This document shows positions 42,151-52,499 of a stretch of 64,000 nucleotides of DNA, piece after piece. Both the position numbers and the translations under genes were made by a program. Position 1 is the stretch's first letter. Every line of letters starts with the position of its first letter. Source of the stretch: Scolanthus callimorphus. Its lineage: Eukaryota > Cnidaria > Anthozoa > Actiniaria > Edwardsiidae. Under the pieces are notes generated by a model, which did not search any database, was not told the DNA's origin, and saw only the letters and a list, made by a program, of their open reading frames with translations. The stretch is from NCBI GenBank assembly GCA_033964015.1, contig CM066914.1:32843492-32907491 (forward strand), in the 5' to 3' direction.

Positions 42151-43545
42151 GGCGTTTTTAATAAACTAGAGAAGCCGAAAGTTCGTTATGGCCTCCAAGA
42201 GACTTCGCGTGAAGTGTGACTAATTATTATGCGTTCTAGCTTATATTATGAGAAAGACAGCTGAACATAGCGTAGTGAGTGCAGTGAGGCTCGATATAAA
42301 ATGATATTTTCAACCATCGCCCTCAAAATAGCATAGTGAGCGTAGCGAGTCCAGTGAGGCTAGATTTAAAATGGTATACTTCTCAACCATCGCCCTCCAA
42401 ATAGCGTAGTGAGTGCAGTGAGGCTCGATAAAACAATGATATTTCCAACCATCGCCCTCCAAAAAGCGTAGTGAGCGTAATGAGTGCAGTGAGGCTCGAT
42501 ATAAAATGACATTTTCAACCATCGCCCTCAAAACAGCATAGTGAGCGTAGCGAGTCCAGTGAGGCTAGATTTAAAATGGTACTTCTCAACCATCGCCCTC
42601 CAAATAGCGTAGTGAGTGCAGTGAGGCTCGATAAAACAATGATATTTCCAACCATCGCCCTCAAAAAAGCGTAGTGAGTGCAGTGAGGCTCGATATAATA
42701 TGGTGTTTTCAACCATAGCTCACTACGCTATTTGGAGGGCGTTTGCTGAAAGTACCATTTGATATCGAGCCTCACTGCACTCACTACGCTGTTTGGAGGG
42801 CGATGGTTGAAAACACCATTTTATATGGAGCCTCACTGCACTCACTACGCTGTTTGGAGGGCGATGGTTGAAAACACCATTTTATATCGAGCCTCACTAC
42901 GCTCACTACGCTGTTTGGAGGGCGATGGTTGAAAACATCATTTATATAGAGCCTCACTGCACTCACTACGCTCCCTACGTTCCCTACGCTATTCGAAGGG
43001 CAATGGTTGAAAACCTCCATTGAGTCACACTGCAATCTCTACGGCGACGGTAGAAAGCTCATCCATTTTATATCGCTGTAGCTTTTTCTAAACTATGCAC
43101 GGAATGCTCCTACGCTCCCTACGCTATAACCACGATCGTAGTTTAGAAAACCCTCGTCATAGATCTTGCCTGGTACAATGAAGAAGGGGTTCCTGCTCTT
43201 TCACGGAACCCGTCTGCGGTTCTGTTTAACTATTTGGTCTATCTACACTCTCGTCTAGCTCAAAAGTGGAATCTCGTGTTCTTGGAGGCATAGGGAGAGG
43301 CGACTGTGGGCGCTCATCCTGAGAATGATAAAGTTTAACAAAGTTTCATCCAGGGGGGAGGGGGGACTTGGCTTGATATAGGGTGGATATGTGCAGCGGC
43401 GAATTTCAATGCGGACCCAGTTCTGAAACGATTTTTTGAAGAAAAGCTACCCCGTTCAATTTTTTGCACACAAAATGAGACCCCGTTCTAAAGAGAAATT
43501 AATTAAATATGTAATTTTTTGTTGTTTACATGTTACAAAGAGCAG

Positions 43546-43998
43546 ACTCCTCCGCTGAGGACTGCGGGAGCGCAACAGACAGTAGACCCAAGGCCCTGGA
43601 AGAGTTCTTAGTCTCCTAAGGCAGGAACAAACATTCACCCTTCCCTGCTGAGGGCTGCGTGAGCCCCAGCAGAGTCGACCAAAAGGCCCTGGAAGAGTTC
43701 CAGGGCGGTTTAAGAGCAAAGAGCAGACTCTCCGCTGAGGGCTGTGGGAGCCCAACAGACCGTAGACCCAATGCCCTGGAAGAGTTTTTAGTCTCCTATA
43801 AGTTAGGAGACTAAGGCAGGAACAAACATTCACCCGTCCCTGCTGAGGGCTGCGTGAGCCCAAGCAGAACGTCGACCAAAAGGCCCTGGAAGAGTTCCAG
43901 GGCGGTTTAAGAGCCAAGACTAGACTCCTCCGCTGAGGGCTGTGGGAGCCCAACAGACCGTAGACCCAAGGCCCTGGAAGAGTTCCAGGGAGCAGACT
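43546..43998. repeat. ~180-200-bp tandem repeat, about 2.4 copies
   Basis: Copies share GACTCCTCCGCTGAGGGCTG, TGGGAGCCCAACAGACCGTA, GGCCCTGGAAGAGTT and CCTGCTGAGGGCTGCGTGAG, with starts near 43543, 43722 and 43920. Differences include a short insertion in the second copy. The long minus-strand frame across it is an artefact. Its neighbours 43,170-43,540 and 44,000-44,400 hold no supported gene. Confidence 0.8.
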
Positions 43999-44544
43999 CC
44001 TCCAGAATAGACGACAATTAACATGTATCAATGTATACGGCCAAAATGATGTAATTATAACGCAATGCATATAACATGTTGTCTCCAAAATCTGAACTCA
44101 CGCAAACCACTGCAATGCGGTGCGCACTCATACACTAAAGAGTGTATTCTCTTCACACATCTGTCTGAACACAAACCTGAACAAAGGAGAACTGTATCCT
44201 CCAAATTGGTAGTTAATCTTATTCTAAGGAAGCTCTCTTGAGGAATAAGGCAGTTTCTCGTGTTTGAATAAAAACAAACATTTTAGATTATTTTTCTCGG
44301 GAACGACTTCTTCTGTGGGTAATGTTCTGTAATTCTTCTGGTCTGAAGAGGTCTACAGTTGCAACTGTCTTCGCAGTTTTCTTTCGAAAGTTTGGTGAAA
44401 CACTGTAGAAGTCTCCGTCTATGGATGGAGATTTGAAGGAAGCACAAACAGATAAAACAAGAGAAAACGGCTCGTAGAGGTAAGTACCAGAACCTCTTTT
44501 TTCTTACTATAAAAGTAATTATGCGAGCAGTTACTTTCTTTTGA

Positions 44545-44729
44545 ATGAAAAAAAAAAAACTAGAAAAACAAAAAACTACAAAAACAAAATCTAGAAAAAC
44601 AATCGCAAAAGAACTCGGTAAAGGGCTAAATTACTTAGCAATTCCAAAAACTTCATTATCGAACTTCATTAGTGCTACCTGTGGTGGAAAAAATCGCGCG
44701 AGCGTATATGCATATAGACCCAGAATATT
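44545..44729 (+). CDS. First clear coding exon of the cassette gene, Lys-rich
   Basis: An ATG at 44545 opens a frame with a Lys-rich start (EKQKTTKTKSRKTIAKELGK), then LNYLAIPKTSLSNF and ATCGGKNR. A GTAATT donor at 44730 leaves phase 2, and joining to the exon at 44781 restores a Leu codon in frame. The Lys-rich start suggests a basic or nuclear protein. The same donor region is present but intronic in later cassette copies. Confidence 0.5.
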
Positions 44730-44780
44730 GTAATTAAATAGCAAAGTAAATCATCACTATCTATTATTTGCTATTAACAG

Positions 44781-45002
44781 ATGGTTTAAAAAATGGAGGT
44801 TGGCAATTGATAGTGAAAAGAAACAGCGAATACAGAAAAAGAGACTTGTGGGGGAAAATCTAGAGGCAGAGTGCCTGCCGATGGAGCACACAGACACAGA
44901 GAAACGGCAAAACAAGAACGTTCCCATCATCAAGGAGTCACCGGCAGCTTGGGTTCCAGAGCTTGCTAAGAAGGTCATGGACTACATTGACGATGCATAT
45001 AA
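44781..45002 (+). CDS. Cassette exon A, copy 1
   Basis: A 222-nt exon after a ATTAACAG acceptor and before a perfect GTAAGT donor, phase 2 to 2. It encodes WFKKWRLAIDSEKKQR, EAECLPMEHTDTEK and AWVPELAKKVMDYIDDAYK, rich in charged residues. Copies lie at 45522, 46268 and 47013. No family recognised. The Trp/Lys/Arg-rich junction with the preceding exon B (SWFKLNQLRR then WFKKWRL) looks nucleic-acid-binding, which is an inference. Confidence 0.65.
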
Positions 45003-45092
45003 GTAAGTTTTATTTGTATACTTGTATATGCATATTGCAAAACAGCTACATTCAAAGGCAAGACTATGAATGATTGATGACTGATCGTACAG

Positions 45093-45370
45093 GCATTGGT
45101 GTAGAAGCACGTCCCTCAGGCAGAGAAACCGAACTCAGAAATTAGTGCTAGGCAGCTACGCAATTGCACCAAAAATTTCCAACAATTTTGCGTACAGCTC
45201 AGCAAAAACAAAACTGATTCACCACCTAAAGAAAAAGGAAAGGAAGAACGCGAGGCACTGATCATGAACGCTCTAGGAACAGAACAAGTTCTACAGCTAC
45301 CTGAAGAGGAATTCCTAAAAATGAAGGCGGATCTTGGTTTGTCGTGGTTCAAGCTAAACCAGCTCAGAAG
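45093..45370 (+). CDS. Cassette exon B, copy 1 (one base short)
   Basis: After a CGTACAG acceptor it reads in phase 2 KHWCRSTSLRQRNRTQKLVL, then SYAIAPKISNNF and, after a slip, ADLGLSWFKLNQLRR. Length is 278 nt against 279 in copy 3. The missing base is in an A run (GAAAAAGG here, GAAAAAAGG in copies 2 and 3). Confidence 0.6.
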
Positions 45371-45521
45371 GTAATGCTACAATTGAACTAGTATGTTCCG
45401 ATAGCAGACAATGTCCACCCCACCCCCTCCACACAAATTAATAAGTTGATAGCATTTAGACCCAGAATATTGTAATTAAATACAAAGTAAATCATCACTA
45501 TCTATTATTTGCTATTAACAG

Positions 45522-45743
45522 ATGGTTTAAAAAATGGAGGTTGGCAATTGATAGTGAAAAGAAACAGCGAATACAGAAAAAGAGACTTGTGGGGGAAAAT
45601 CTAGAGGCAGAGTGCCTGCCGATGGAGCACACAGGCACAGAGAAACGGCAAAACAAGAACGTTGCCATCATCAAGGAGTCACCGGCAGCTTGGGTTCCAG
45701 AGCTTGCTAAGAAGGTCATGGACTACATTGATGATGCATATAA
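45522..45743 (+). CDS. Cassette exon A, copy 2
   Basis: 222 nt, same splice sites as copy 1, with the substitutions Asp to Gly in the MEHTGTEK part and Pro to Ala in the NKNVA part. Frame intact. Confidence 0.65.
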
Positions 45744-45833
45744 GTAAGTTTTATTTGTATACTTGTATATGCATATTGCAAAACAGCTACATTCAAAGGC
45801 AAGACTATGAATGATTGATGACTGATCGTACAG

Positions 45834-46111
45834 GCATTGGTGTAGAAGCACGTCCCTCAGGCAGAGAAACCGAACTCAGAAATTAGTGCTAGGCAGCTAC
45901 GCAATTGCACCAAAAATTTCCAACAATTTTGCGTACAGCTCAGCAAAACAAAACTGATTCACCACCTAAAGAAAAAAGGAAAGGAAGAACGCGAGGCACT
46001 GATCATGAACGCTCTAGGTACAGAACAAGTTCTACAGCTACCTGAAGAGGAATTCCTAAAAATGAAGGCGGATCTTGGTTTGTCGTGGTTCAAGCTAAAC
46101 CAGCTCAGAAG
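45834..46111 (+). CDS. Cassette exon B, copy 2 (one base short)
   Basis: 278 nt. The loss is in a different A run from copy 1 (AGCAAAACAAAA here, AGCAAAAACAAAA in copies 1 and 3). The rest matches copy 3. Confidence 0.6.
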
Positions 46112-46267
46112 GTAATGCTACAATTGAACTAGTATGTTCCGTTAACAGACAATGTCCACCCCACCCCCTCCATACACACAAATTAATAAGTTGATAGCAT
46201 TTAGACCCAGAATATTGTAATTAAATAACAAAGTAAATCATCACTATCTATTATTTGCTATTAACAG

Positions 46268-46489
46268 ATGGTTTAAAAAATGGAGGTTGGCAATTGATAG
46301 TGAAAAGAAACAGCGAATACAGAAAAAGAGACTTGTGGGGGAAAATCTAGAGGCAGAGTGCCTGCCGATGGAGCACACAGGCACAGAGAAATGGCAAAAC
46401 AAGAACGTTGCCATCATCAAGGAGTCACCGGCAGCTTGGGTTCCAGAGCTTGCTAAGAAGGTCATGGACTACATTGATGATGCATATAA
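46268..46489 (+). CDS. Cassette exon A, copy 3
   Basis: 222 nt with intact frame. It differs from copy 2 by an Arg to Trp change in the TEKWQNKN part. Confidence 0.65.
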
Positions 46490-46579
46490 GTAAGTTTTAT
46501 TTGTATACTTGTATATGCATATTGCAAAACAGCTACATTCAAAGGCAAGACTATGAATGATTGATGACTGATCGTACAG

Positions 46580-46858
46580 ACATTGGTGTAGAAGCACGTC
46601 CCTCAGGCAGAGAAACCGAACTCAGAAATTAGTGCTAGGCAGCTACGCAATTGCACCAAAAATTTCCAACAATTTTGCGTACAGCTCAGCAAAAACAAAA
46701 CTGATTCACCACCTAAAGAAAAAAGGAAAGGAAGAACAAGAGGCACTGATCATGAACGCTCTAGGAACAGAACAAGTTCTACAGCTACCTGAAGAGGAAT
46801 TCCTAAAAATGAAGGCGGACCTTGGTTTGTCGTGGTTCAAGCTAAACCAGCTCAGAAG
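46580..46858 (+). CDS. Cassette exon B, copy 3 (intact)
   Basis: 279 nt, so that exon A + exon B is 501 nt (167 codons) and the cassette can be repeated without disturbing the frame. It is the only intact exon B. It encodes KTKLIHHLKKKGKEEQEALI and EEEFLKMKADLGLSWFKL. Confidence 0.7.
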
Positions 46859-47012
46859 GTAATGCTACAATTGAACTAGTATGTTCCGATAGCAGACAAT
46901 GTCCACCCACCCCCTCCATACACACAAATTAATAAGTTGATAGCATTTAGACCCAGAATATTGTAATAAATAACAAAGTAAATCATCACTATCTATTATT
47001 TGCTATTAACAG

Positions 47013-47233
47013 ATGGTTAAAAAATGGAGGTTGGCAATTGATAGTGAAAAGAAACAGCGAATACAGAAAAAGAGACTTGTGGGGGAAAATCTAGAGGCAG
47101 AGTGCCTGCTGATGGAGCACACAGGCACAGAGAAACGGCAAAACAAGAACGTTGCCATCATCAAGGAGTCACCGGCAGCTTGGGTTCCAGAGCTTGCTAA
47201 GAAGGTCATGGACTACATTGACGATGCATATAA
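47013..47233 (+). CDS. Cassette exon A, copy 4 (one base short)
   Basis: 221 nt: a T run after the acceptor is shorter by one (ATGGTTAAAAAATGG against ATGGTTTAAAAAATGG in the others). This breaks the phase with exon B copy 3 but happens to open an ATG. It is followed by the next unique exon at 47327, with which its end is in phase. Confidence 0.6.
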
Positions 47234-47326
47234 GTAAGTTTTATTTGTATACTTAGGTAAGCCATTCATCAGTTTCATAAATAAAAAAAATACTTTTATA
47301 AATTTGTTCCGTTAATTCAATAACAG

Positions 47327-47484
47327 CGGAGACAACGGACAGGGATCCATGAAGTTTGCTTTCCAGCTCAAGCAAAAATACAGTGGTATTTGCAATATTG
47401 AGGGGAAAGACATGCGAAATAATCTGCGTACCATTCTATTGCAGTACCAGAATCAAATAGAGAAATCAAAGAAATGGAATAGAT
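47327..47484 (+). CDS. Unique exon after the cassettes
   Basis: After a CAATAACAG acceptor, in phase 2 from cassette exon A, it reads NGDNGQGSMKFAFQLKQKY, then IEGKDMRNNLRTILLQYQNQ and IEKSKKWNR before GTAAGC. It looks helical and charged. Family unknown. Confidence 0.55.
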
Positions 47485-47700
47485 GTAAGCTCCGTAGTGT
47501 TTAACTGGATAATGGATACTGTTTAACTGGAACTTTTGTCACATTTCTGACAGCTTAGCTTATCTTTGTTATACGGGCAGAAGAATAATCTTTATGATGT
47601 TTTTTTTTGTTTTTCTGGGGCAAGTGTTAAGTTAAAACCTATCAACTCAAGAAGTAATATTTTGACAATTGTTCTTATATTTGATTGCAATTTTCATTAG

Positions 47701-47850
47701 ATCGCCATCCATGTATTTGGTGTACTGTGCTTTCAACAGAAATGCATCTCCCAAGATCAAAGACAAGAAATAGAAGAACGCACACTGGAGCACCTGAATG
47801 AGTATTTGACAAAGTTCTTAGAATGTGGTAGTGACCAGGCAAGAAATTCC
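47701..47850 (+). CDS. Candidate exon, coiled-coil-like
   Basis: After a TTTTCATTAG acceptor one frame reads CISQDQRQEIEERTLEHL and NEYLTKFLECGSDQA. This frame needs phase 0, whereas the exon before ends in phase 1, so the link is uncertain and the donor is not clear. Confidence 0.3.
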
Positions 47851-48015
47851 ATTTCAACGTTATCCATGAGCCCTTATTGAAAATACCCATCAATCAGGTT
47901 TTTAATGCAATAGCACGTGTCACATTAAGAATTTACATGGTCACATTTTAGTAGTTTAACAATAGGCCAAGGACTTTTATCATATTAATCCATATTACTA
48001 TGTTTCTAAAAACAG

Positions 48016-48150
48016 ATATGTATCCCTGCCTGCAAATTAGTCTTGGGTTGTTTCTCAAATTCTATGAGATGCTGTTAGATGAATGCACTGAGCTGGAAGT
48101 TACCATAGCTGCTAGAAAATCTGAAGAGGAGGACTCAGGAGGATGGCCAC
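48016..48150 (+). CDS. Candidate exon running into a T/G tract
   Basis: After a CTAAAAACAG acceptor a frame reads PCLQISLGLFLKFYEMLLD and TIAARKSEEEDSGGW, then meets T16-G20. The exon end is not visible, as if broken by the tract. Family unknown. Confidence 0.35.
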
Positions 48151-48156
48151 TTTTTT

Positions 48157-48186
<30 letters not shown>
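48151..48186. repeat. T16-G20 homopolymer junction
   Basis: A run of 16 T passes directly into 20 G. GTCAAACTGTTG then appears in a short tandem copy. It cuts the coding-like segment before it. Confidence 0.95.
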
Positions 48187-48187
<1 letters not shown>

Positions 48188-48189
48188 CA

Positions 48190-50720
48190 AACTGTTGGTC
48201 AAACTGTTGGCCAAGTGAGCAAAAAACGGCTGAACCACAGAACTTCAAAACCACGCTATTTTATTGCATACTTGGGGAACTGTGTTTAGGATACATTTAT
48301 TCTAAAACGATAAAGTGGACGGAAGATCTAATTCAAGCGTTTTCGTTGTTGCGTCTTTTTTTTCCACTTTTGTTTCACAAAGAGAATGATAGTAAGATAA
48401 ACTTCTCCCTCGCACTACGTGAATTTTTCACGGGCATCAGCTAGTATGAACATTATAACATGACTTTAGAGTGGCATTCTGCCCTCACTCGATGAAAAAA
48501 ATAGTGCGACTGCAAACTACGAAATTTTGTAGAAATGAATAAACTTTGAAGTATTTGCAGGCAACGGATCACGAGTGCAAAAAGTTAAAAATCACGAGTC
48601 ACGGATGTCGAAACTAAGCTTTCACGGATCACGAAAATGGATGCTGGGAGATCACGCTCTAGTAACTGTTGTTGCTTGCCCGTGACACGATTAAACGCTA
48701 TAAGGGACAGGTACTATTTATCGCTTGGGGGATCTGAGGTTTTTTGAGCAATATACGGGAAAAAGAAAGTGATCGCCCTCCGTTTTATTTGGAGTTGAAG
48801 ACGTTTTTCAGAAAGAGCGGATAGCGCGCTCCTTATTTTAATAAACGCATTTAATAAAGCGTCAGAGAGAAGGTTGATCGACATCCATTTTGTGTATAGT
48901 AAACAAAGGCTGTAAAACAAATGACGAACTTATTATTCTTTATGTGCGTAAAGCGCGGCCTGAATGATGAATTTCTAAGCTTGTATACGTAGAACTGACG
49001 CTGACCTAAAGTGTCAGTTCTAGTGATTGTCCGCCAGGCCTTGGGGGGGGGGGGGGGGGTTATTGACTTCGTTGCGCGCCTTATCCAAAACTGTTTTAGA
49101 TGTAATCCTTAGCGCGCGCAGAAATCTTTTAATGTACATCATTTAGAAGTTGCTGGAAGAATAGAACTCTTTGGTCTCCCCTTTCAGGTCATGAGCTTTC
49201 GAGAGATCCCTCCTTTCGCTAACCCAAAAATAAAGTGTGAATTCGCTGTATGCGCAATCTCAGCAGGGACAAAACAGAATCACAAATCACGATTTTATCA
49301 GCTCAAAATAACGCGATTCTCGAGCATTTAAAAACGACTTTCACGGGTAACGCCTCGATTCTTGTGCAGGAATCACGAAATAGGATTGGCCATTTTCACG
49401 GATCATGAAAACGAAAAAGGGCCGATCAGGTTAACGAAAAAACCCTGTACGCCCCTCAATAAAGCTGGATCCAATAAAGGATCTATCAACCAGTAGATAT
49501 GTAAGAAAAAAATAAAAAACTTTCAAGTTTTTAAAATTTTGTAGGGTTTATAAAAAAATTCCACAATTCTTCAAAGGCATCGCAGCGGAAGGAATGTGCT
49601 GTTATCTAACACTTAAAAAGTTCCTGGGTTAGGAAAACACAAACAGGCATAATAATTACAGATCAGGTCTCATCTCGTTTGTTGAGACAATCAGGTTTTT
49701 AACGTTTATATATCTAAATATCTAGTAACTAATAGTTAACATAGCCTGCTACAGACCCGCACAGAGCTTTTAAAAGAAGGGAGAGAGGTGGCAAGTGCTA
49801 TTTTGCAAGGAAGTTTGTTCCATTCCTGTATTTCTTGTAAAGTTACCCTTAGTGACCTTAGTGTACAGGGCAGAGTGGGTTTCCTTTCCCAACCCAGTCC
49901 TCGCGGCTGAGAGCGTAATATGATATAGATGCTAAAGATTGCACGAGAATAGGTTTGAAATCTTTACTCAGAGTTACAAGCAGAAAATATAAAGATGGAA
50001 AGGTAATTACAAAACTTCAGAACCTTTACGCAGCATGAATAATGCATGATAACTCCCAGGTGATAAACTACAGCGGTCAATTGTGGCCGTAGGACATAGA
50101 TTAGCGGATCGGATGTGTCAACTCCGATCCTGGTGGCCATTATCGGGTGTCTTGTCATCGAGCACATTCTCTAAATCCAAATAGTTTGGATAAGAGCAGA
50201 ACTATAGCTAATTGTTTTCTACATAAATTGATCACCTCAATTTGTCTGTTTAGGTTTACGAAGGTTTTAGTGGGCATAACGATGGCGGGGATAAGGTAAA
50301 CGTTCTTGATGGCATTGCATGCAATTTCGCGCGAAATGCTAATGTATTATAATTTATGCGAGTAAGCTACAAAGACACAAGAAGGCGGCTCCAAGAAGGA
50401 GGCGTAGCATCCCCTCTCCAAATTTTCAAGATAAGGGCCAACCTTCTACAAAAAAAAATGTTGAGTATTATCTAACTTTCAAGACGTTTTATTACCTGTT
50501 TTTTTAAGAGATACAAAATGTATATAATTATTTAAAATAGAAGAAATCAATAAAGCGCATAGTTTTAATTTAAGAGCACCTAATATTTAATAACTGATAA
50601 TATAAACTAATAATTAATTAATGCATATAATTATTTCAAAAAGCAATACATCAAGCTTATAAATGATTGTAATTATTTAACTAGTAATTCATTTATATTT
50701 ACATACAATTTTGTTCTTTT
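48190..50720. other. No gene recognised; repeats
   Basis: AT-rich. It contains repeated ATCACGA/TCACGGATCACGA motifs (about 48560-48640 and again 49270-49420) that look like parts of a dispersed repeat, and a G-run at 49043-49059. No splice-supported coding segment was found. Confidence 0.45.
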
Positions 50721-50725
50721 CATAG

Positions 50726-50752
50726 CGCTCTGGCTTTCAACAAATACAACAG
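50726..50752 (+). CDS. Candidate 27-nt microexon
   Basis: Between CTTTTCATAG and GTAAGC. In phase 2 it reads ALAFNKYNR and ends in phase 2, the same phase as the microexons downstream. It is small, so chance cannot be excluded. Confidence 0.35.
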
Positions 50753-51721
50753 GTAAGCAACACTCAAGATAGAAAGACAGACAGATAGACAGACAGATAG
50801 ATATATCTATTATTAAATAGATGCATTAATGCATTTAACATGAATGGCAAAGGAGTATCTTTGCAAGTCCAATAACCTCCTAGGTTTACCATTCCCCTTG
50901 CCTCCACTCCAAGTTTTCCACAAAACATGTGCCAATTTCACATGCTGGGCTATCAAAGACTTTTCGATTCCCTAAAACTCAGCCTTCCCTAAAAACTTTT
51001 TTTATATGACGTACGCTTACTAGAGCACTTGATTATGCAATTCCCAAATGAAAAAGGTGAACATGACTACTGGCTTTAATTGGATCATTGATACTCTATA
51101 TCTTATTTAAGCAAAGGACTTTAAAAAAAGGACTTTAACAAAGGACTTGTAGAAGGCATAAAACGCATGTCAAATTAGGGACGAAATGCAATTCAGTTAT
51201 GCCATAGTAGTATTACTGGTACAATTTGTTTCTTTCAGAATTAGGGTAACAACTACTCTTCATGATTCAGTGAAGGTAGAGTTGACGTGAGTAGCTTATT
51301 TTGTAATAATACAAGGGCAGATCCTGGGTGGGTGACAAGCCACCCCCTTGTTCTCATATTTCTTGTAAAAACCTTAAGATTAGCCACCCCCTTGGTCTGA
51401 AGTCTGTAGTATATCCTTTGTACTAGCCCCCCCCCCTCCCCCCCCCCCCTTCTTGAGGGTCTGCATCCGCCACTGAATATTAATAACAACCACATATTAT
51501 TAATATGTTATTAATTGGCTATAAAGCTAAGTATGGCCCCAAGAAATAGATATGTTCTATTGCAAGTAAAATGAAGAAGATAGCAGATAAATACCAGTTA
51601 CCATTATTTTTCAATACAAAAAAATTAATAATAAATTAAAACGAATTCCAAAATACTTTGTGGCAGACGGGCCAACCCATCAGGAACTGAAACAATAATA
51701 ATTTTCGATTTTTTTTGGCAG

Positions 51722-51760
51722 ACTGGAAAATAAAGAGGGACCAGAAAGAGTGAAGGAAAG
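51722..51760 (+). CDS. 39-nt microexon, copy 1
   Basis: Between TTTTGGCAG and GTATGT. In phase 2 it encodes LENKEGPERVKER. The other two phases contain stops. It is charged, likely linker or helix. Confidence 0.55.
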
Positions 51761-52002
51761 GTATGTTTGATTCTGTTAAATTCTGTATCTGTGCATCCTT
51801 CAATTTTAGATGACTAACTGATTTGAATATTATTTTACAATGACATTTCTACTGCTAGAAACTGGTGTTCTTAAGACAGGAACAAGATGTTGCTGTAAGA
51901 CTATCAGGCTGTATTAGATAGTTTTCAGGCTCTATATTAGATAGATAGTTGTAGAAGGCACAGGAACTGAAACAATAATAATTTTCGATTTTTTTTTTGC
52001 AG

Positions 52003-52041
52003 ACTGGACAATAACGAGGGAACAGGAGGAATGAAGGAAAG
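52003..52041 (+). CDS. 39-nt microexon, copy 2
   Basis: Between TTTTTTGCAG and GTATGT. In phase 2 it encodes LDNNEGTGGMKER. Exon and flanking intron are near-copies of those at 51722. Confidence 0.55.
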
Positions 52042-52330
52042 GTATGTTTGATTCTGTTAAATTCTGTATCTGTGCATCCTTGAATTTCAGATGACTAACT
52101 GATTTGAATATTATTTTACAATGACATTTCTACTGCTAGAACCTGGTGTTCTTAAGACAGGAACAAGATGTTGCTGTAAGACTATCAGGCTGTATTAGAT
52201 AGTTTTCAGGCTCTATATTAGATAGTTGTTTATAGAAAATTACACCTAGCTGGTGGCATATAGTAAAAGGAAGACGGGCAAACCCCTCTAGGAACTGAAA
52301 CAATAACAATTGTCGATATTTTTTTTGCAG

Positions 52331-52369
52331 AATGGACAATGAGGGAAAAGAAGGAGACTCGAAGGAAAG
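52331..52369 (+). CDS. 39-nt microexon, copy 3
   Basis: Between TTTTTTGCAG and GTATGT. In phase 2 it encodes MDNEGKEGDSKER. The exon sequence is more diverged than the introns beside it. Confidence 0.55.
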
Positions 52370-52499
52370 GTATGTTTGATTCTGTTAAATTCTGTATCTG
52401 TGCATCTTTGAATTTCAGATGACTAACTTATTTGAATGTTATTTTACATTGACATTTCTACTACTAGAAACTGGTGTTCTTAAGACAGGAACAAGATGT

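Larger units (their letters stand above)
36533..42270 (-). mobile_element. Ngaro-type tyrosine-recombinase retrotransposon, degenerate
   Basis: Read on the minus strand, it begins at 42270 and ends at about 36533. A split direct-repeat layout is visible. A1 (42270 to about 42186) and A2 (37455 to about 37383) share ATTATGCGTTCTAGCTTATA. B1 (about 37520-37453) and B2 (about 36625-36533) share GTAAACTATCTTCAGTGGTC and CTTCCCTTCACTCT. Order A1-ORFs-B1-A2-B2 is the Ngaro pattern. ORFs in order: gag N-part (41947-42150), zinc-knuckle gag part (41106-41300), RT (39488-40370), RNase H (38980-39486), recombinase (37700-38929). The insertion point falls within a repeat unit, and no target duplication is present. 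Confidence 0.85.
35853..43166. mobile_element. Foldback element with ~62-bp repeat arrays, split by a Ngaro
   Basis: The outer ends match in inverse orientation: left CTATGACAAGGGATTTCTAA and right its near reverse complement ending GTCATAG. The arms continue with TTTAGAAAAAGCTACAGCGA and related motifs. Inside, arrays of a ~62-bp unit (CGTAGTGAGTGCAGTGAGGC, then TCGATATAAAATGG, CAACCATCGCCCTCC) run rightward at 36060-36530 and 42270-42715. They run in the opposite orientation at 42716-43030. Without the inserted Ngaro (36533-42270) the element would be about 1.6 kb. No protein is encoded by the element itself. Confidence 0.75.
44714..47251 (+). repeat. Tandem duplication of ~741-747 bp, about 3.4 copies
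   Basis: Units start with AGACCCAGAATATTGTAAT (near 44717, 45460, 46204 and 46950) and hold exon A, a ~90-bp intron, exon B and a ~150-bp intron. Identity is very high in introns as well as exons, so the duplication is recent. The fourth copy stops at about 47251, just inside the intron after exon A (GTATACTT, then AGGTAAGCC). Confidence 0.9.

Noticed and set aside
36001..43030. CRISPR-like array of regularly spaced repeats
   Set aside because: The ~62-bp units are contiguous with no unique spacers, and the setting is eukaryotic.
43456..44088. 210-codon minus-strand frame with SHSPQRR and LPGPWVYGLL repeats
   Set aside because: It follows exactly the ~180-200-bp tandem repeat and has no homology I recognise; it is most likely a by-product of the repeat.
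44757..47209. Repeated 73-codon minus-strand frames opposite cassette exon A
   Set aside because: They are the antisense of exon A; the plus strand has consistent splice sites and phases, the minus strand has none.
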